From the NCBI GenBank assembly GCA_013153405.1, contig JAADEM010000031.1:1-50366 (forward strand): a DNA stretch of 50,366 bases, read 5' to 3'. Each line of letters starts with the position of its first letter. Position 1 is the stretch's first letter. Of the stretch, positions 16,562 to 26,343 are shown one piece after another. The notes beneath the pieces are model-generated. The model had not been told where the DNA came from. It ran no database searches and saw only the letters and a program-made list of their open reading frames with translations. The stretch comes from Chlorobiota bacterium. GTDB lineage: Bacteria; Bacteroidota; Bacteroidia; Bacteroidales; Marinilabiliaceae. The translations under genes were made by a program, and so were the position numbers.

Positions 16562-16620
16562 AAAAAACTTTTAATGAAAATGAAATTTATTAATTAAAAA
16601 AATCCTAAATGTAAAACATT

Positions 16621-19600
16621 ATGTTTAAAAAAATCCGCTATTTAATTTTCCTTTTGCTAATAGGAATTCAAGTATTAGCCCAGCAAAAAACAGTAAGCGG
16701 GATTGTGCGGGATGAACAGGGAGAAACCTTACCCGGAGTTAATGTCTTGATAGTGGGTACTCAGAATGGTACCCAGACAGACGTTAACGGAAGGTATTTT
16801 CTTACTGTTTCACCCAAAGATTCATTACTGTTTTCTTTTATCGGGATGCGAAATCAGACCGTTTTTGTTGGTGATAAGACAAAAATAGATGTTGTATTAT
16901 CGGAAGAATCTAAAACACTGGAACAGGTTGTAGTTGTCGGATACGGAGTGCAGAAAAAAGAGAGTGTTGTCGGCGCCGTCGCTAAAACGGAGGGAAAGAA
17001 TCTGGTTACCAGTGCAGGAACAAATTCAAACCTCGCTGATGCTCTTACAGGACTTATTCCCGGTGTTATTACAGTTAAAACATCCGGACGTCCCGGAGGT
17101 AGCAGTCGAAGTGATGCCCCTACCGAAATATATATACGTGGTATTTCTACCTGGAACGGCGGTCAGCCATTGATTCTTGTCGACGGTGTAGAACGTCCGA
17201 TGAGTGATATTGATCCTAATGAGATCACAAGTATGTCGGTATTAAAAGATGCATCTGCAACAGCTGTTTTTGGTGTTAAAGGTGCCAATGGTGTAATCCT
17301 GATTACTACTAAAAGGGGGAAAAAAGGAAGACCAAAACTAACTTTTGATGCCTCATTCTCAGCAAATACATTATCTAAGATGGCCGAGTTGCTGGGTTCT
17401 TATGATGCCAATTACCTTAAAGACCTTGCTATTGAGAACGGTGTTCCGGCAGATCCTAACAGCTGGAATGATTATGTTCCGTTTGATGTTCTTGATTATT
17501 ATAGAACACAGGAATATCCTGAGCTTTATCCGGATATAGACTGGCTTGATGAAATGACCAAGACTGTCGCATGGTCTCAGAAATATAATCTTAGTGCTAC
17601 CGGAGGTACCGACTTTGTGAAATATTTTTTATCGTTAGGGTATTTAAACGAAGGAGATATTCTTGAAACACGTGATTACGGACAAGGCTATATTCCTCAG
17701 ATGGGTTACAGAAGATATAACTACCGTAGTAACCTTGACTTTAAATTAACAAGAAGCACAACCTTTTCTGTAAACCTTGGAGGTTTTATAGGAAAACAAG
17801 ATAATATCCCGGGATATAACATTATGCGCGGTGTTTATCTTCAGCCGCCCGATCTTTTTCCTGTTCGTTACTCTGACGGCGTTTTTGCTGATTATGAGAA
17901 CTTTTCGCCTTATAATAATCCTGTTGCAATAATTAATTTCAGCGGGTTACAACGTACAACACGCGATCAGGTAAATTCAGACTTTATATTAAAGCAAAAG
18001 CTGGATTTCATAACTAAGGGCTTAAGCGTAGGAACGCGAGTCTCTTATGATACCAGGAGCTATACTTCCGGTCCGGACATCAGAGATGGTGGCATTTTGA
18101 AAAAGTATATAATGCCGGAAATTCTTGATGCGGATCCGGCCAACTATGATGATTATATAATTTATTTGTATCCGAAAAGTTACACTAATCAAACACACGG
18201 ATATAACTTTGTACCTGAGCCGGTAACATATACTGCTGAAAAAAGTAAAACAAATGTTTATCGCTCTTTATATTATAATGCTCAGGTTAATTATGCGCGT
18301 CATTTCGGTAAACATTCAGTTACGGGGCTGGGATTGTTCAGTAGAGAAGAAAAAGCAACAGGTTCAGAATTTACTCATTATCGTGAAGACTGGGTAGGAC
18401 GTGTTACATATAATTATGATTTGCGTTATTTTCTGGAGTTTAATGGAGCATATAACGGTTCTGAAAAGTTTGACAGAGATTACCGTTTCGGTTTCTTCCC
18501 GTCAATAGCAGGAGGGTGGTTAATATCAAATGAGAAGTTTTTCCAGGATGCAGTTCCTATGGTTAACCATTTTAAAATAAGATACTCCATGGGAAAAGTG
18601 GGTAACGATGCAGGAATTGATAGGTGGCAATACGTTGGCGGATGGGTAAATACCGGTAGGCAATGGTCTTTCGGAGCTCCTTATCTGCAACAATCATCTT
18701 ATCCTATTTATCTCGAAGATGTAGTTCCAAACCCGAATATTCATTGGGAAACAGCAGAAAAACAGAACCTTGGTATTGAAGTCGGGGTTCTGGATAACCT
18801 TATCTCTGTAAATTTTGAACTTTTCTGGGAGGACCGGTATGATATGTTCATTCGTCAGGAGGACAGACTTAACAATGTACTGTTCGGAAGATCTCTTCCT
18901 GCTGCCAACATCGGAGAGCTTAAAGCACAAGGTTGGGAAGGAACGGTAAAATTCTCAAAAACCTTTATAAACAATATGTATTTCAAAGCCAATCTGTCTT
19001 TGTCAAAGGCTGTAAATGAGGTTATCTACCGTGAAGACCCGGAGTTGCGTCCTGACTACATGAAACAGGCAGGTTACCCGTTAGGACAGGTGCATTCTCA
19101 ACTAAATCAGGGAATTATACAAAGCTGGGATGAAATGTACACAGGAGTAAATAACCTGGATAATTCATATCATTTACCGGGCGATTTCCGTCAGGTTGAT
19201 TATAATGCAGACGGTGTTGTTGATAATTATGATGTTGTACCTTACGGATATTCTCCATATCCCGAATATAACTATTCCGGTATATTCAATTTCGGATATA
19301 AAGGACTGGGCGTTATGGTTCAGTTTTACGGAGTATTTAATGTGACAAGTAATGCTGCATACGGAGGAGTTGGAAATGCATTTAAAAATAACTTCTCTCT
19401 GGTAAGCGATGTACACATGGAGGACTCATGGTCCCCCGAAATGGGAAGAACTACAGATGCCACATATCCGGCATTACGCTATAATACTACCAACTATTCA
19501 ATGGGAAATTATTGGTTGCAGGATTTTTCAAACCTGAAACTTCAGAATGCCCAGATTTATTATCTGTTTAAAGGGCAGAAGCTGAAAAGTCTGGGAATAA

Positions 19601-19755
19601 GCCAGCTAAAGGTTTATTTGAATGGAAATAACCTGTACACATGGTCGAAGTTGCCTTATGATTTTGATAAGCAGCCTCCGTTACAGGATTTTGCCTATGC
19701 ATTATCATATCCTCGCATGCGTAGTTTCAACTTCGGTGTAAACGTAGTTTTCTAA
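16621..19755 (+). CDS. SusC/RagA-family TonB-linked outer membrane transporter
   Basis: Outer-membrane, TonB-dependent importer of 1044 residues. A signal peptide (about 1-21) is followed by a carboxypeptidase-regulatory-like domain (QKTVSGIVRDEQGETLPGVN to about 100), a TonB-box-type segment (EQVVVVGYGVQKKES) and the plug domain (IYIRGISTWNGGQPLILVDG, then VLKDASATAVFGVKGANGV). A 22-stranded barrel region follows, including the SusC-typical acidic loop DYNADGVVDNYD, and ends NFGVNVVF. It starts a five-gene plus-strand run. The SusD partner follows after 25 nt. The substrate is unknown because no hydrolase is nearby. Confidence 0.93.
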   Translation: MFKKIRYLIFLLLIGIQVLAQQKTVSGIVRDEQGETLPGVNVLIVGTQNGTQTDVNGRYFLTVSPKDSLLFSFIGMRNQTVFVGDKTKIDVVLSEESKTLEQVVVVGYGVQKKESVVGAVAKTEGKNLVTSAGTNSNLADALTGLIPGVITVKTSGRPGGSSRSDAPTEIYIRGISTWNGGQPLILVDGVERPMSDIDPNEITSMSVLKDASATAVFGVKGANGVILITTKRGKKGRPKLTFDASFSANTLSKMAELLGSYDANYLKDLAIENGVPADPNSWNDYVPFDVLDYYRTQEYPELYPDIDWLDEMTKTVAWSQKYNLSATGGTDFVKYFLSLGYLNEGDILETRDYGQGYIPQMGYRRYNYRSNLDFKLTRSTTFSVNLGGFIGKQDNIPGYNIMRGVYLQPPDLFPVRYSDGVFADYENFSPYNNPVAIINFSGLQRTTRDQVNSDFILKQKLDFITKGLSVGTRVSYDTRSYTSGPDIRDGGILKKYIMPEILDADPANYDDYIIYLYPKSYTNQTHGYNFVPEPVTYTAEKSKTNVYRSLYYNAQVNYARHFGKHSVTGLGLFSREEKATGSEFTHYREDWVGRVTYNYDLRYFLEFNGAYNGSEKFDRDYRFGFFPSIAGGWLISNEKFFQDAVPMVNHFKIRYSMGKVGNDAGIDRWQYVGGWVNTGRQWSFGAPYLQQSSYPIYLEDVVPNPNIHWETAEKQNLGIEVGVLDNLISVNFELFWEDRYDMFIRQEDRLNNVLFGRSLPAANIGELKAQGWEGTVKFSKTFINNMYFKANLSLSKAVNEVIYREDPELRPDYMKQAGYPLGQVHSQLNQGIIQSWDEMYTGVNNLDNSYHLPGDFRQVDYNADGVVDNYDVVPYGYSPYPEYNYSGIFNFGYKGLGVMVQFYGVFNVTSNAAYGGVGNAFKNNFSLVSDVHMEDSWSPEMGRTTDATYPALRYNTTNYSMGNYWLQDFSNLKLQNAQIYYLFKGQKLKSLGISQLKVYLNGNNLYTWSKLPYDFDKQPPLQDFAYALSYPRMRSFNFGVNVVF

Positions 19756-19780
19756 TATAACAGCAAGAAATATAGTTGAT

Positions 19781-21556
19781 ATGAAAAAAATAGATTTTAA
19801 AATAATACTATTGTCTCTGATTGTGCCTTTATTTTTAGTATCATGTGAGGACTATCTGGACAAAACTCCGGATGCCGGGGTTTCCGAACAGGATGTTTTT
19901 ACATCATACGTGTCCTATCAGGGATTTGAAGACCAAATGTATGCTTTTGTAGTAGAGCCTAACGGAAGTGAGAACTCTCAGGGTACCGAAAATGGAGATC
20001 ACACCGTATCAGGCCTTTTCTGGTCATCATGCGGTAAATTTCAGGTTGGAAATTACAGGGGAGTGATAAATGTCGGTAACTCTAATTATTGGAGTAATAA
20101 ACATGGAATATTTAATGTTAAACACGGATACTGGTCGGCAGGATGGGCTGGCATAAGAGTTGCCAATATAGCTCTTGAGAAGCTTCCGATGTTGTTGAAT
20201 GCAACAGATGAGGAAAAACAGTTGCTAGAAGGACAGGCATACTTTTTCCGTGCGTACTTTCATTGGAATATTTGTAAACGTTGGGGCGGAATACCTTATG
20301 TTGATAAGGTTTTTAAACCCGATGATGATATGCGTATTCCGCGTTTGACTTTTCAGGAAACAGTGGAAAGAATAGTGGAAGATTTTGACAAAGCTGCAGA
20401 GTTACTTCCTGAAGACTGGGATGAAACAGTAGTGGGAGGTCAGTTTAAAGGATATAATGCAGGACGTGCAACAAAAGGTGCTGCCCTGGCATTTAAAGCG
20501 AAAGCTCTATTGTATGCCGGGAGTCCGCTTATGAACCATGAAACCGAAGGTTCTTATACCTTTAACTCGGAATATATGAAGAGAGCTGCAGAGGCCGCTT
20601 ATGATGTAATTAAGCTTGCCGACAAGGGAGTTTATGCTCTGACTATATTCCAGGATATCCAGAAAAACTTTGCAAGAAAGGACAAAACAATGCCCTGGAC
20701 CAAAGAAACCATCTTTCAAAAGATAGTGACAAGAGTTGGTGCAAGGGCATTCAGGGCCCCGAGTGTTGCAATGGGTACCGTATATGTTCCAAACCGGTTT
20801 AAATCAAATAAAAACACCGAGTCTCCTACACAGAACATGGTTGATATGTTTGAAATGGCCAACGGATTGCCAATTGATGATCCGGCCTCAGGATATGATC
20901 CGATGCATCCATGGGATGGCAGAGATCCGCGGTTTGAAGCGTTTATTTTGCATGACCAGCAAAAGGCCGGAATCAAAAAACAAACAACACTGCAATTTTA
21001 TTTGGGAGGAATGGATCAACGAAATGCTAACATCCTGACCTGTTATCTTGTTCGTAAATACTGGCCGGTTGGAGTTAATGGATATGATAAACAATGGAAT
21101 GGTTATCGTTATGCTACACCGTTAATGAGACTTGCCGAGGTATATCTTATTTATGCCGAGGCTGTAAATGAGGCCTACGGACCTAACGGCTCTGTAAGCG
21201 GAGCTGCTCTTACTGCCCTCGATGCTCTTAATATTATTCGTAACCGTGCAAATATGCCGGATGTGGATTCGAAATTTACGGGTGATAAGGAATCGTTGCG
21301 GAAAAGGATCTGGAATGAGCGTTCAGTTGAGCTTTGTTTCGAAAATGGTCAACGCTGGGACGATGCTCGTCGCTGGCATATTGCCCATACTAACGAATAT
21401 AAAGAGATTTATGACCTTGAATTCGATAAGAAACATACATATTTCAACAGGGTGAAGCGATTAACTATTGTGTTTGAAGACAGGCATTACTGGATGCCAT
21501 TTCCGAACGAACAAACCGAGATTTATGTCGGCTGGCCTCAGAATCCGGGTTGGTAG
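19781..21556 (+). CDS. SusD/RagB-family surface lipoprotein
   Basis: Nutrient-binding lid partner of the preceding SusC, 591 residues. The lipoprotein signal ends LFLVSC (Cys22) and is followed by acidic EDYLD, the pattern associated with surface export. SusD-type helical (TPR-like) segments include LEGQAYFFRAYFHWNICKRW and the C-terminal LRKRIWNERSVELCFENGQR, then RWDDARRW. RAYFHW and NERxxELCFEN are family signatures. Length is at the long end for SusD. It is co-transcribed with the SusC before it. The next SusC starts 41 nt later. Confidence 0.92.
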   Translation: MKKIDFKIILLSLIVPLFLVSCEDYLDKTPDAGVSEQDVFTSYVSYQGFEDQMYAFVVEPNGSENSQGTENGDHTVSGLFWSSCGKFQVGNYRGVINVGNSNYWSNKHGIFNVKHGYWSAGWAGIRVANIALEKLPMLLNATDEEKQLLEGQAYFFRAYFHWNICKRWGGIPYVDKVFKPDDDMRIPRLTFQETVERIVEDFDKAAELLPEDWDETVVGGQFKGYNAGRATKGAALAFKAKALLYAGSPLMNHETEGSYTFNSEYMKRAAEAAYDVIKLADKGVYALTIFQDIQKNFARKDKTMPWTKETIFQKIVTRVGARAFRAPSVAMGTVYVPNRFKSNKNTESPTQNMVDMFEMANGLPIDDPASGYDPMHPWDGRDPRFEAFILHDQQKAGIKKQTTLQFYLGGMDQRNANILTCYLVRKYWPVGVNGYDKQWNGYRYATPLMRLAEVYLIYAEAVNEAYGPNGSVSGAALTALDALNIIRNRANMPDVDSKFTGDKESLRKRIWNERSVELCFENGQRWDDARRWHIAHTNEYKEIYDLEFDKKHTYFNRVKRLTIVFEDRHYWMPFPNEQTEIYVGWPQNPGW

Positions 21557-21597
21557 AGATTTAAACAGGTTCATTATAAATATAAAAAGTTAGCATA

Positions 21598-24500
21598 ATG
21601 AAACATTTGATTAAAATAATATCCTTTGCCTTGTTTGTCATATTACTTACAGGAGTGTCACTTTTCGGGCAAAAAACAAAGAAGAAATATACTATATCTT
21701 CTGTTGTTGTTGACGAAAGTGGAAATCCTGTGGTGAATGCGTATGTATGGGCACAAGGCAAAATGGTAACAACAGATAATACAGGTTCGTTTTCAGTAAA
21801 CTTGGTTAAGTCCAGAAGTAATGTGATTCTGGTAGAGGCTGAAAATTTCGAACCATTGAAAATAAGTACCGATACTTTCGCATTAGTGAAAAAGATAGTT
21901 CTGAAACATAGTGAGTTTCAGGCAGGTTCAAAAGATGTCGTGAATTTTGTTTTTAATAAAGAAAAACAAATTGACGTCGCAAGTACAATCACTGTTATTG
22001 ATCCCGAAGAATTGCTTAAATATGATAACCAGCAAAGAGTAATGGTTGCTTTGAGGGGCAGAGTACCTGGTTTGTACGGAACAAATAATGTAAACGGACT
22101 CGGAGCAGCCGTTGTAATTGTAGACGGAATGGAGCAGGATCCGGGAAATATCAGAGTGGATGAGGTTGAGCAGATTGTAATACTCAGAGATGCTGCTTCA
22201 AGAGCCATGTATGGTGCTCAGGCCGACAAACCCGTTATTCTTATAAATACTAAGCGTGGTGAAGCATATAAAACTAAGCTTAAGATAATGGGTGAATTTG
22301 GAGTGTCTGATCCTATCAGCTATCCTAAGTTTTTGAATGCTGCCGATTATATGACTCTTTACAATGAGGCACTTTCAAATGATGGCTTGGCTCCGTTTTA
22401 TGATTCTCTTACTATAGCTAATACCAGAAGCGGTGTCGATCCGGTTCTTTATCCCGATGAATCATACTATAATTCTACATATTTAAAGGATGTATCAAAA
22501 TCCTTTAATATTCAGACTGAAGCATCCGGAGGAAATGATGTGGCTACCTATTATGTCAATTTCGGATGGAAACGCAGTGGAGGTCTGTTGAATGTGGGAG
22601 AGGGGGCTAAACAGAGTTTTAACAGGTTAAATGTAAACTCCAATGTGGATTTTAAAATAAACCAGTATATGAAAATGTATTTGGGAGGTTCGGTTGTTTA
22701 TGATTTTAACAAGAATCCCAGAGGTGACTTCTGGGGAAATTCGGCAACTTTTCATCCCGACTGGTACCCTGTTCTGATTCCGTCATCCAGAATGGAAGAC
22801 TCGATACTGCTTGCTGCTGCAAGACTTGTTGATGGACAGTACCTGCTTGGTGGTACATCTGAATATCAAACTAATATTTATGGGGATTTAGTGTTCGGAG
22901 GTTATAATAACAGTACAAAACGTAACCTGAATTTCAGAACAGCTCTTGATTTTGATCTGGGGTTCATTACGAAAGGACTAACGGCAAATGTTACTATGTT
23001 ATTTAACCTTTATGATTCCTTTAATACTGTTCAGGCAAATGAATATGCAGTTTATGAGCCAGTTACGGTAACCTTGCCAACAGGAGTAGACAGTTTGTAC
23101 TTCATAAAACATAATGAAGATGTTAAACAGGGGGATCAATCCGTAACATCTTCCGACTTTACCAGAGACATGAATGTGTTTGGAACTCTTAACTATATCA
23201 GATCGTTTAATAATCATAACCTGAACTTGACAGCTCTAGCTTATAGAACCGAGTCTCAGGTTAATGGTGAGTTTCATCATGATAAAAGATTACACTTTGC
23301 TTTACAGGCAATGTATAACTTTAAAGGTAAATATCTGGCTGAATTAAGTGGAGTGGTAACAGGCTCGTCAAAACTGAGTGGTAAACACCAGTATGGATTT
23401 TCTCCTACTGTTGCTTTGGGATGGATACCTTCAAAAGAGGATTTTCTTAAAGATAATTCTGTTATCAATTTTTTAAAGGTAAATGCATCTTTTGGTATTA
23501 TTAATACCGATAATTATATCAATGACTATTACCTGTACGAAACATCATACACAACAGGAGGATTGTTTACTTATGGTAACGGTATGTACAAGAATCGCAG
23601 AAGAAGAATAAACTATCTGAAAAATCCGGATCTTTCCTGGGTCAAAAGAGAAGAGATTTCAACTGGATTCCAGCTCGATTTATTAAATGCATTATGGATT
23701 GAGGCAAACTATACCTATAGTAAACTTTATGATATAGTTGTTCAGCGTAAAAACTATTATCCGGCTATTACCGGTGGGGTTTATCAGTACGAAAACTATG
23801 AGAGTAAGATGAATCAGGGTGGAAGTGTCGCAATAAACTATCACAACGACAAGCATGATTTTAAATACAATATTGGAGTTAATTTTACATATTTCGTGCC
23901 TAAAGCACTGAAAGTTGAAGAGCCTAAGTATGAAGTTGACTATCGCTATCTGGAAGGTAATCCTACTGATTCAAAATTCGGATGGGTTGCAGAAGGTTTT
24001 TTCAGAGACTCTGCCGATATTGCAAATCATGCAATTCAGACATTTGGTGAAGTTCAGCCTGGTGATATAAAGTACAAAGACCTTAATAATGATGGTATTA
24101 TTGATAATAATGACCAGAAAATTATTGGTAACTCTAATGCCAGATTACAATATGGAATAAACCTTAATCTTAAATATAAGGCATTAGGGCTATTCCTGCT
24201 CGGAACAGGACAAACCGGTCAGGAGTCGTATTTTAAATCAGCATACTACTGGGTTTACGGAAACAGAAAGTATTCAGAAGAGGTGCTGGGGCGTTGGACA
24301 GAAGAAACTGCCTCAACTGCAACATATCCTCGCTTGTCATCAAAGTATAATGCAAATAATTTCAGAAACTCTACTTTCTGGTTGTATGAGAATAACTGGT
24401 TTACTCTGCACACAGCTCAGTTGACATATACATTTTCTGACAGATTGAAACCAAATTCAATTCTTAAGAAAGGATTCCAGGTTTACGTACGGGCTTCTAA

Positions 24501-24600
24501 TCTTTTCACTATTTCCGATATAAAGGAAAAACGGGAACTGAATGTTGGGAAAGCTCCACAAACCAGATATTATGCATTGGGATTAAAAGTAACTTTCTAA
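21598..24600 (+). CDS. SusC/RagA-family transporter, divergent subfamily
   Basis: TonB-dependent outer-membrane transporter of 1000 residues: signal peptide (about 1-24), regulatory-like domain (KKYTISSVVVDESGNPVVNA, to about 105), plug and barrel. It differs from the first SusC. The usual VVVVGYG TonB-box stretch is replaced by DVVNFVFNKEKQID. The plug motif reads ILRDAASRAMYGAQADKPVI instead of the common VLKDASATAIYGSRA. I recall a SusC subfamily with this kind of plug, so this is probably divergence rather than decay. The barrel retains the acidic loop DLNNDGIIDNNDQ and the terminal strand ALGLKVTF. Its SusD begins at the very next base. Confidence 0.88.
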   Translation: MKHLIKIISFALFVILLTGVSLFGQKTKKKYTISSVVVDESGNPVVNAYVWAQGKMVTTDNTGSFSVNLVKSRSNVILVEAENFEPLKISTDTFALVKKIVLKHSEFQAGSKDVVNFVFNKEKQIDVASTITVIDPEELLKYDNQQRVMVALRGRVPGLYGTNNVNGLGAAVVIVDGMEQDPGNIRVDEVEQIVILRDAASRAMYGAQADKPVILINTKRGEAYKTKLKIMGEFGVSDPISYPKFLNAADYMTLYNEALSNDGLAPFYDSLTIANTRSGVDPVLYPDESYYNSTYLKDVSKSFNIQTEASGGNDVATYYVNFGWKRSGGLLNVGEGAKQSFNRLNVNSNVDFKINQYMKMYLGGSVVYDFNKNPRGDFWGNSATFHPDWYPVLIPSSRMEDSILLAAARLVDGQYLLGGTSEYQTNIYGDLVFGGYNNSTKRNLNFRTALDFDLGFITKGLTANVTMLFNLYDSFNTVQANEYAVYEPVTVTLPTGVDSLYFIKHNEDVKQGDQSVTSSDFTRDMNVFGTLNYIRSFNNHNLNLTALAYRTESQVNGEFHHDKRLHFALQAMYNFKGKYLAELSGVVTGSSKLSGKHQYGFSPTVALGWIPSKEDFLKDNSVINFLKVNASFGIINTDNYINDYYLYETSYTTGGLFTYGNGMYKNRRRRINYLKNPDLSWVKREEISTGFQLDLLNALWIEANYTYSKLYDIVVQRKNYYPAITGGVYQYENYESKMNQGGSVAINYHNDKHDFKYNIGVNFTYFVPKALKVEEPKYEVDYRYLEGNPTDSKFGWVAEGFFRDSADIANHAIQTFGEVQPGDIKYKDLNNDGIIDNNDQKIIGNSNARLQYGINLNLKYKALGLFLLGTGQTGQESYFKSAYYWVYGNRKYSEEVLGRWTEETASTATYPRLSSKYNANNFRNSTFWLYENNWFTLHTAQLTYTFSDRLKPNSILKKGFQVYVRASNLFTISDIKEKRELNVGKAPQTRYYALGLKVTF

Positions 24601-26307
24601 ATGAAAAAAACAGATATGATGAAAAAAGTATATAACATAATACTTATTTTTCTTGTGGGGACTTTATTCTTTTCGTGTGAGAATTTTTTGACCCCGGAAG
24701 AAGATAACCGGCTGACAGAAGAACAAATGTTACAAAATCCCGGTTACTGGGAAGGGCTTTTGCTTGAAGCATATGGTCGTATGCCCCGTAACTATAAGTT
24801 TGATCTTGACATTGCCGGTGATGACGCAGTTACTAATGATGTGAATTCATCTGCCACACGAATGGCTACCGGTGAATGGACATCTGCCTATAACCCTGTG
24901 TCGCAATGGAACTCTGCTTATGCAGGTATATTTTATGTAAATAACTTTCTGGAAAAGTATCGTGAAGTAACCTGGAGCTGGGAAAGCGATAAAGTAAATG
25001 AACTTCATCTTCAGCGCCTGAGCGGAGAAGCATACGGACTTCGTGCCTGGTATGAGATTTTGCTTATGGTGAATCATGCAGGTGCGGTTAATGGTCAGAT
25101 AACTGGTTTGCCCGTTGTTGATAAGGTACTTGGTATTGATGATTTTCAGGTGCCTCGTGCGACTATAGAAAACTATTTGAAACAAATAAATGCAGACCTT
25201 GATTCTGCCATTATAAACCTGCCTGCTTATTATGAGGATGTAGCAGATGATGCAGATTATAATGAGGCTATGGGAACACGTTTTATAAACCGCTTGTCAG
25301 GAACAGCAGCAAGAGCTCTCAAATCAAGAGTTTCATTGCTTGCTGCAAGCCCTTCATATAGCGTAATGACATGGGAAGAGGCAGCTGCAGCGGCAGGTGA
25401 ACTTATTCGTGATAATGGTGGTCTTACGATATTGTCACCTACAGGTGTTGAGTTTTACAAGGATTTTAATGACCGGGAAAATATCTGGTTCACAGCCTTT
25501 ACCATGTCCAGGTCTCTGGAGTCGGATAACTTTCCTCCATCTTTGTATGGAAAAGGATTGGTAAATCCTACCCAGGAACTGGTAAACAGTTTTCCTATGG
25601 TAAACGGATATCCTATAACCGATCCGGCAAGCGGCTATGATCTTGATAACCCATATGCAAACAGAGATCCTAGACTGACTAAGTATATCGTTTATAATGA
25701 AAATACTCTTAAAGGTGATAATATATATACCTATGTGGGTTCCGGAGATGATGGTATTAATGCTCTTGTATCCTCCACACGTTCAGGTTATTATCTTAAA
25801 AAGTTTATGAACGAATCGGTAACTCTTACTCCTGGAAGAGAAAAAAGTGCCCAGTTTTTCCGTACATATATTCGTTGGTCTGAAGTATTGCTTAATTATG
25901 CCGAAGCTGCAAACGAAGCATGGGGGCCAGATGCAGATCCCAACTCTTACGGGTTTTCTGCCAGAGATGTGATTGCTGCTTTACGCTCAAGGGCCGGAAT
26001 TACCGGAGGGGATGCTTACCTTGCCACTATTACATCAAAAGATGAAATGCGGGAGTTAATACATAATGAAAGGAGAATTGAGTTGTGTTTTGAAAATTTC
26101 AGATTCTGGGATATACGTCGTTGGGAGAAAACTGATGTAATGAAATCTCCTGTTTCTGCGGTTTTTATATATCCAAATGCCGGTGGCGGGTATTCTTATG
26201 ATGTTCAGAAGGCAGAAGATCGTATATATGAGGATTATATGATTTATGGTCCCATACCATACAACGAAACCCTGAAGTATGATATCCCGCAGAATGATGG
26301 TTGGTAA
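24601..26307 (+). CDS. SusD/RagB-family surface lipoprotein, second of the locus
   Basis: Partner lipoprotein of the divergent SusC, 568 residues. The lipobox is TLFFSC (Cys26 from this start). An internal ATG five or six codons later would also give a good signal peptide. SusD signatures include LSGEAYGLRAWYEILLMVNH and the C-terminal LIHNERRIELCFENFRFWDI, then RRWEKTD. The start codon directly abuts the stop of the preceding gene with no spacer, so translation is probably coupled. Together with the next lipoprotein it should form the outer face of the transporter. Confidence 0.9.
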   Translation: MKKTDMMKKVYNIILIFLVGTLFFSCENFLTPEEDNRLTEEQMLQNPGYWEGLLLEAYGRMPRNYKFDLDIAGDDAVTNDVNSSATRMATGEWTSAYNPVSQWNSAYAGIFYVNNFLEKYREVTWSWESDKVNELHLQRLSGEAYGLRAWYEILLMVNHAGAVNGQITGLPVVDKVLGIDDFQVPRATIENYLKQINADLDSAIINLPAYYEDVADDADYNEAMGTRFINRLSGTAARALKSRVSLLAASPSYSVMTWEEAAAAAGELIRDNGGLTILSPTGVEFYKDFNDRENIWFTAFTMSRSLESDNFPPSLYGKGLVNPTQELVNSFPMVNGYPITDPASGYDLDNPYANRDPRLTKYIVYNENTLKGDNIYTYVGSGDDGINALVSSTRSGYYLKKFMNESVTLTPGREKSAQFFRTYIRWSEVLLNYAEAANEAWGPDADPNSYGFSARDVIAALRSRAGITGGDAYLATITSKDEMRELIHNERRIELCFENFRFWDIRRWEKTDVMKSPVSAVFIYPNAGGGYSYDVQKAEDRIYEDYMIYGPIPYNETLKYDIPQNDGW

Positions 26308-26343
26308 TAGTGTTTATTTATGTGAATTAAAAATAATTGACAG

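Larger units (their letters stand above)
15672..16620. other. Non-coding region of 949 nt between the nucleoside kinase and the first SusC
   Basis: No credible gene was found here. It holds a palindrome (15708-15721), a candidate promoter (15989-16019) and a decamer-like CA repeat (16521-16561). If that promoter is used, the first SusC mRNA has a leader of roughly 600 nt. A 70-codon frame at 16239-16451 with a hydrophobic C-terminal half is not accepted as a gene. Confidence 0.6.
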
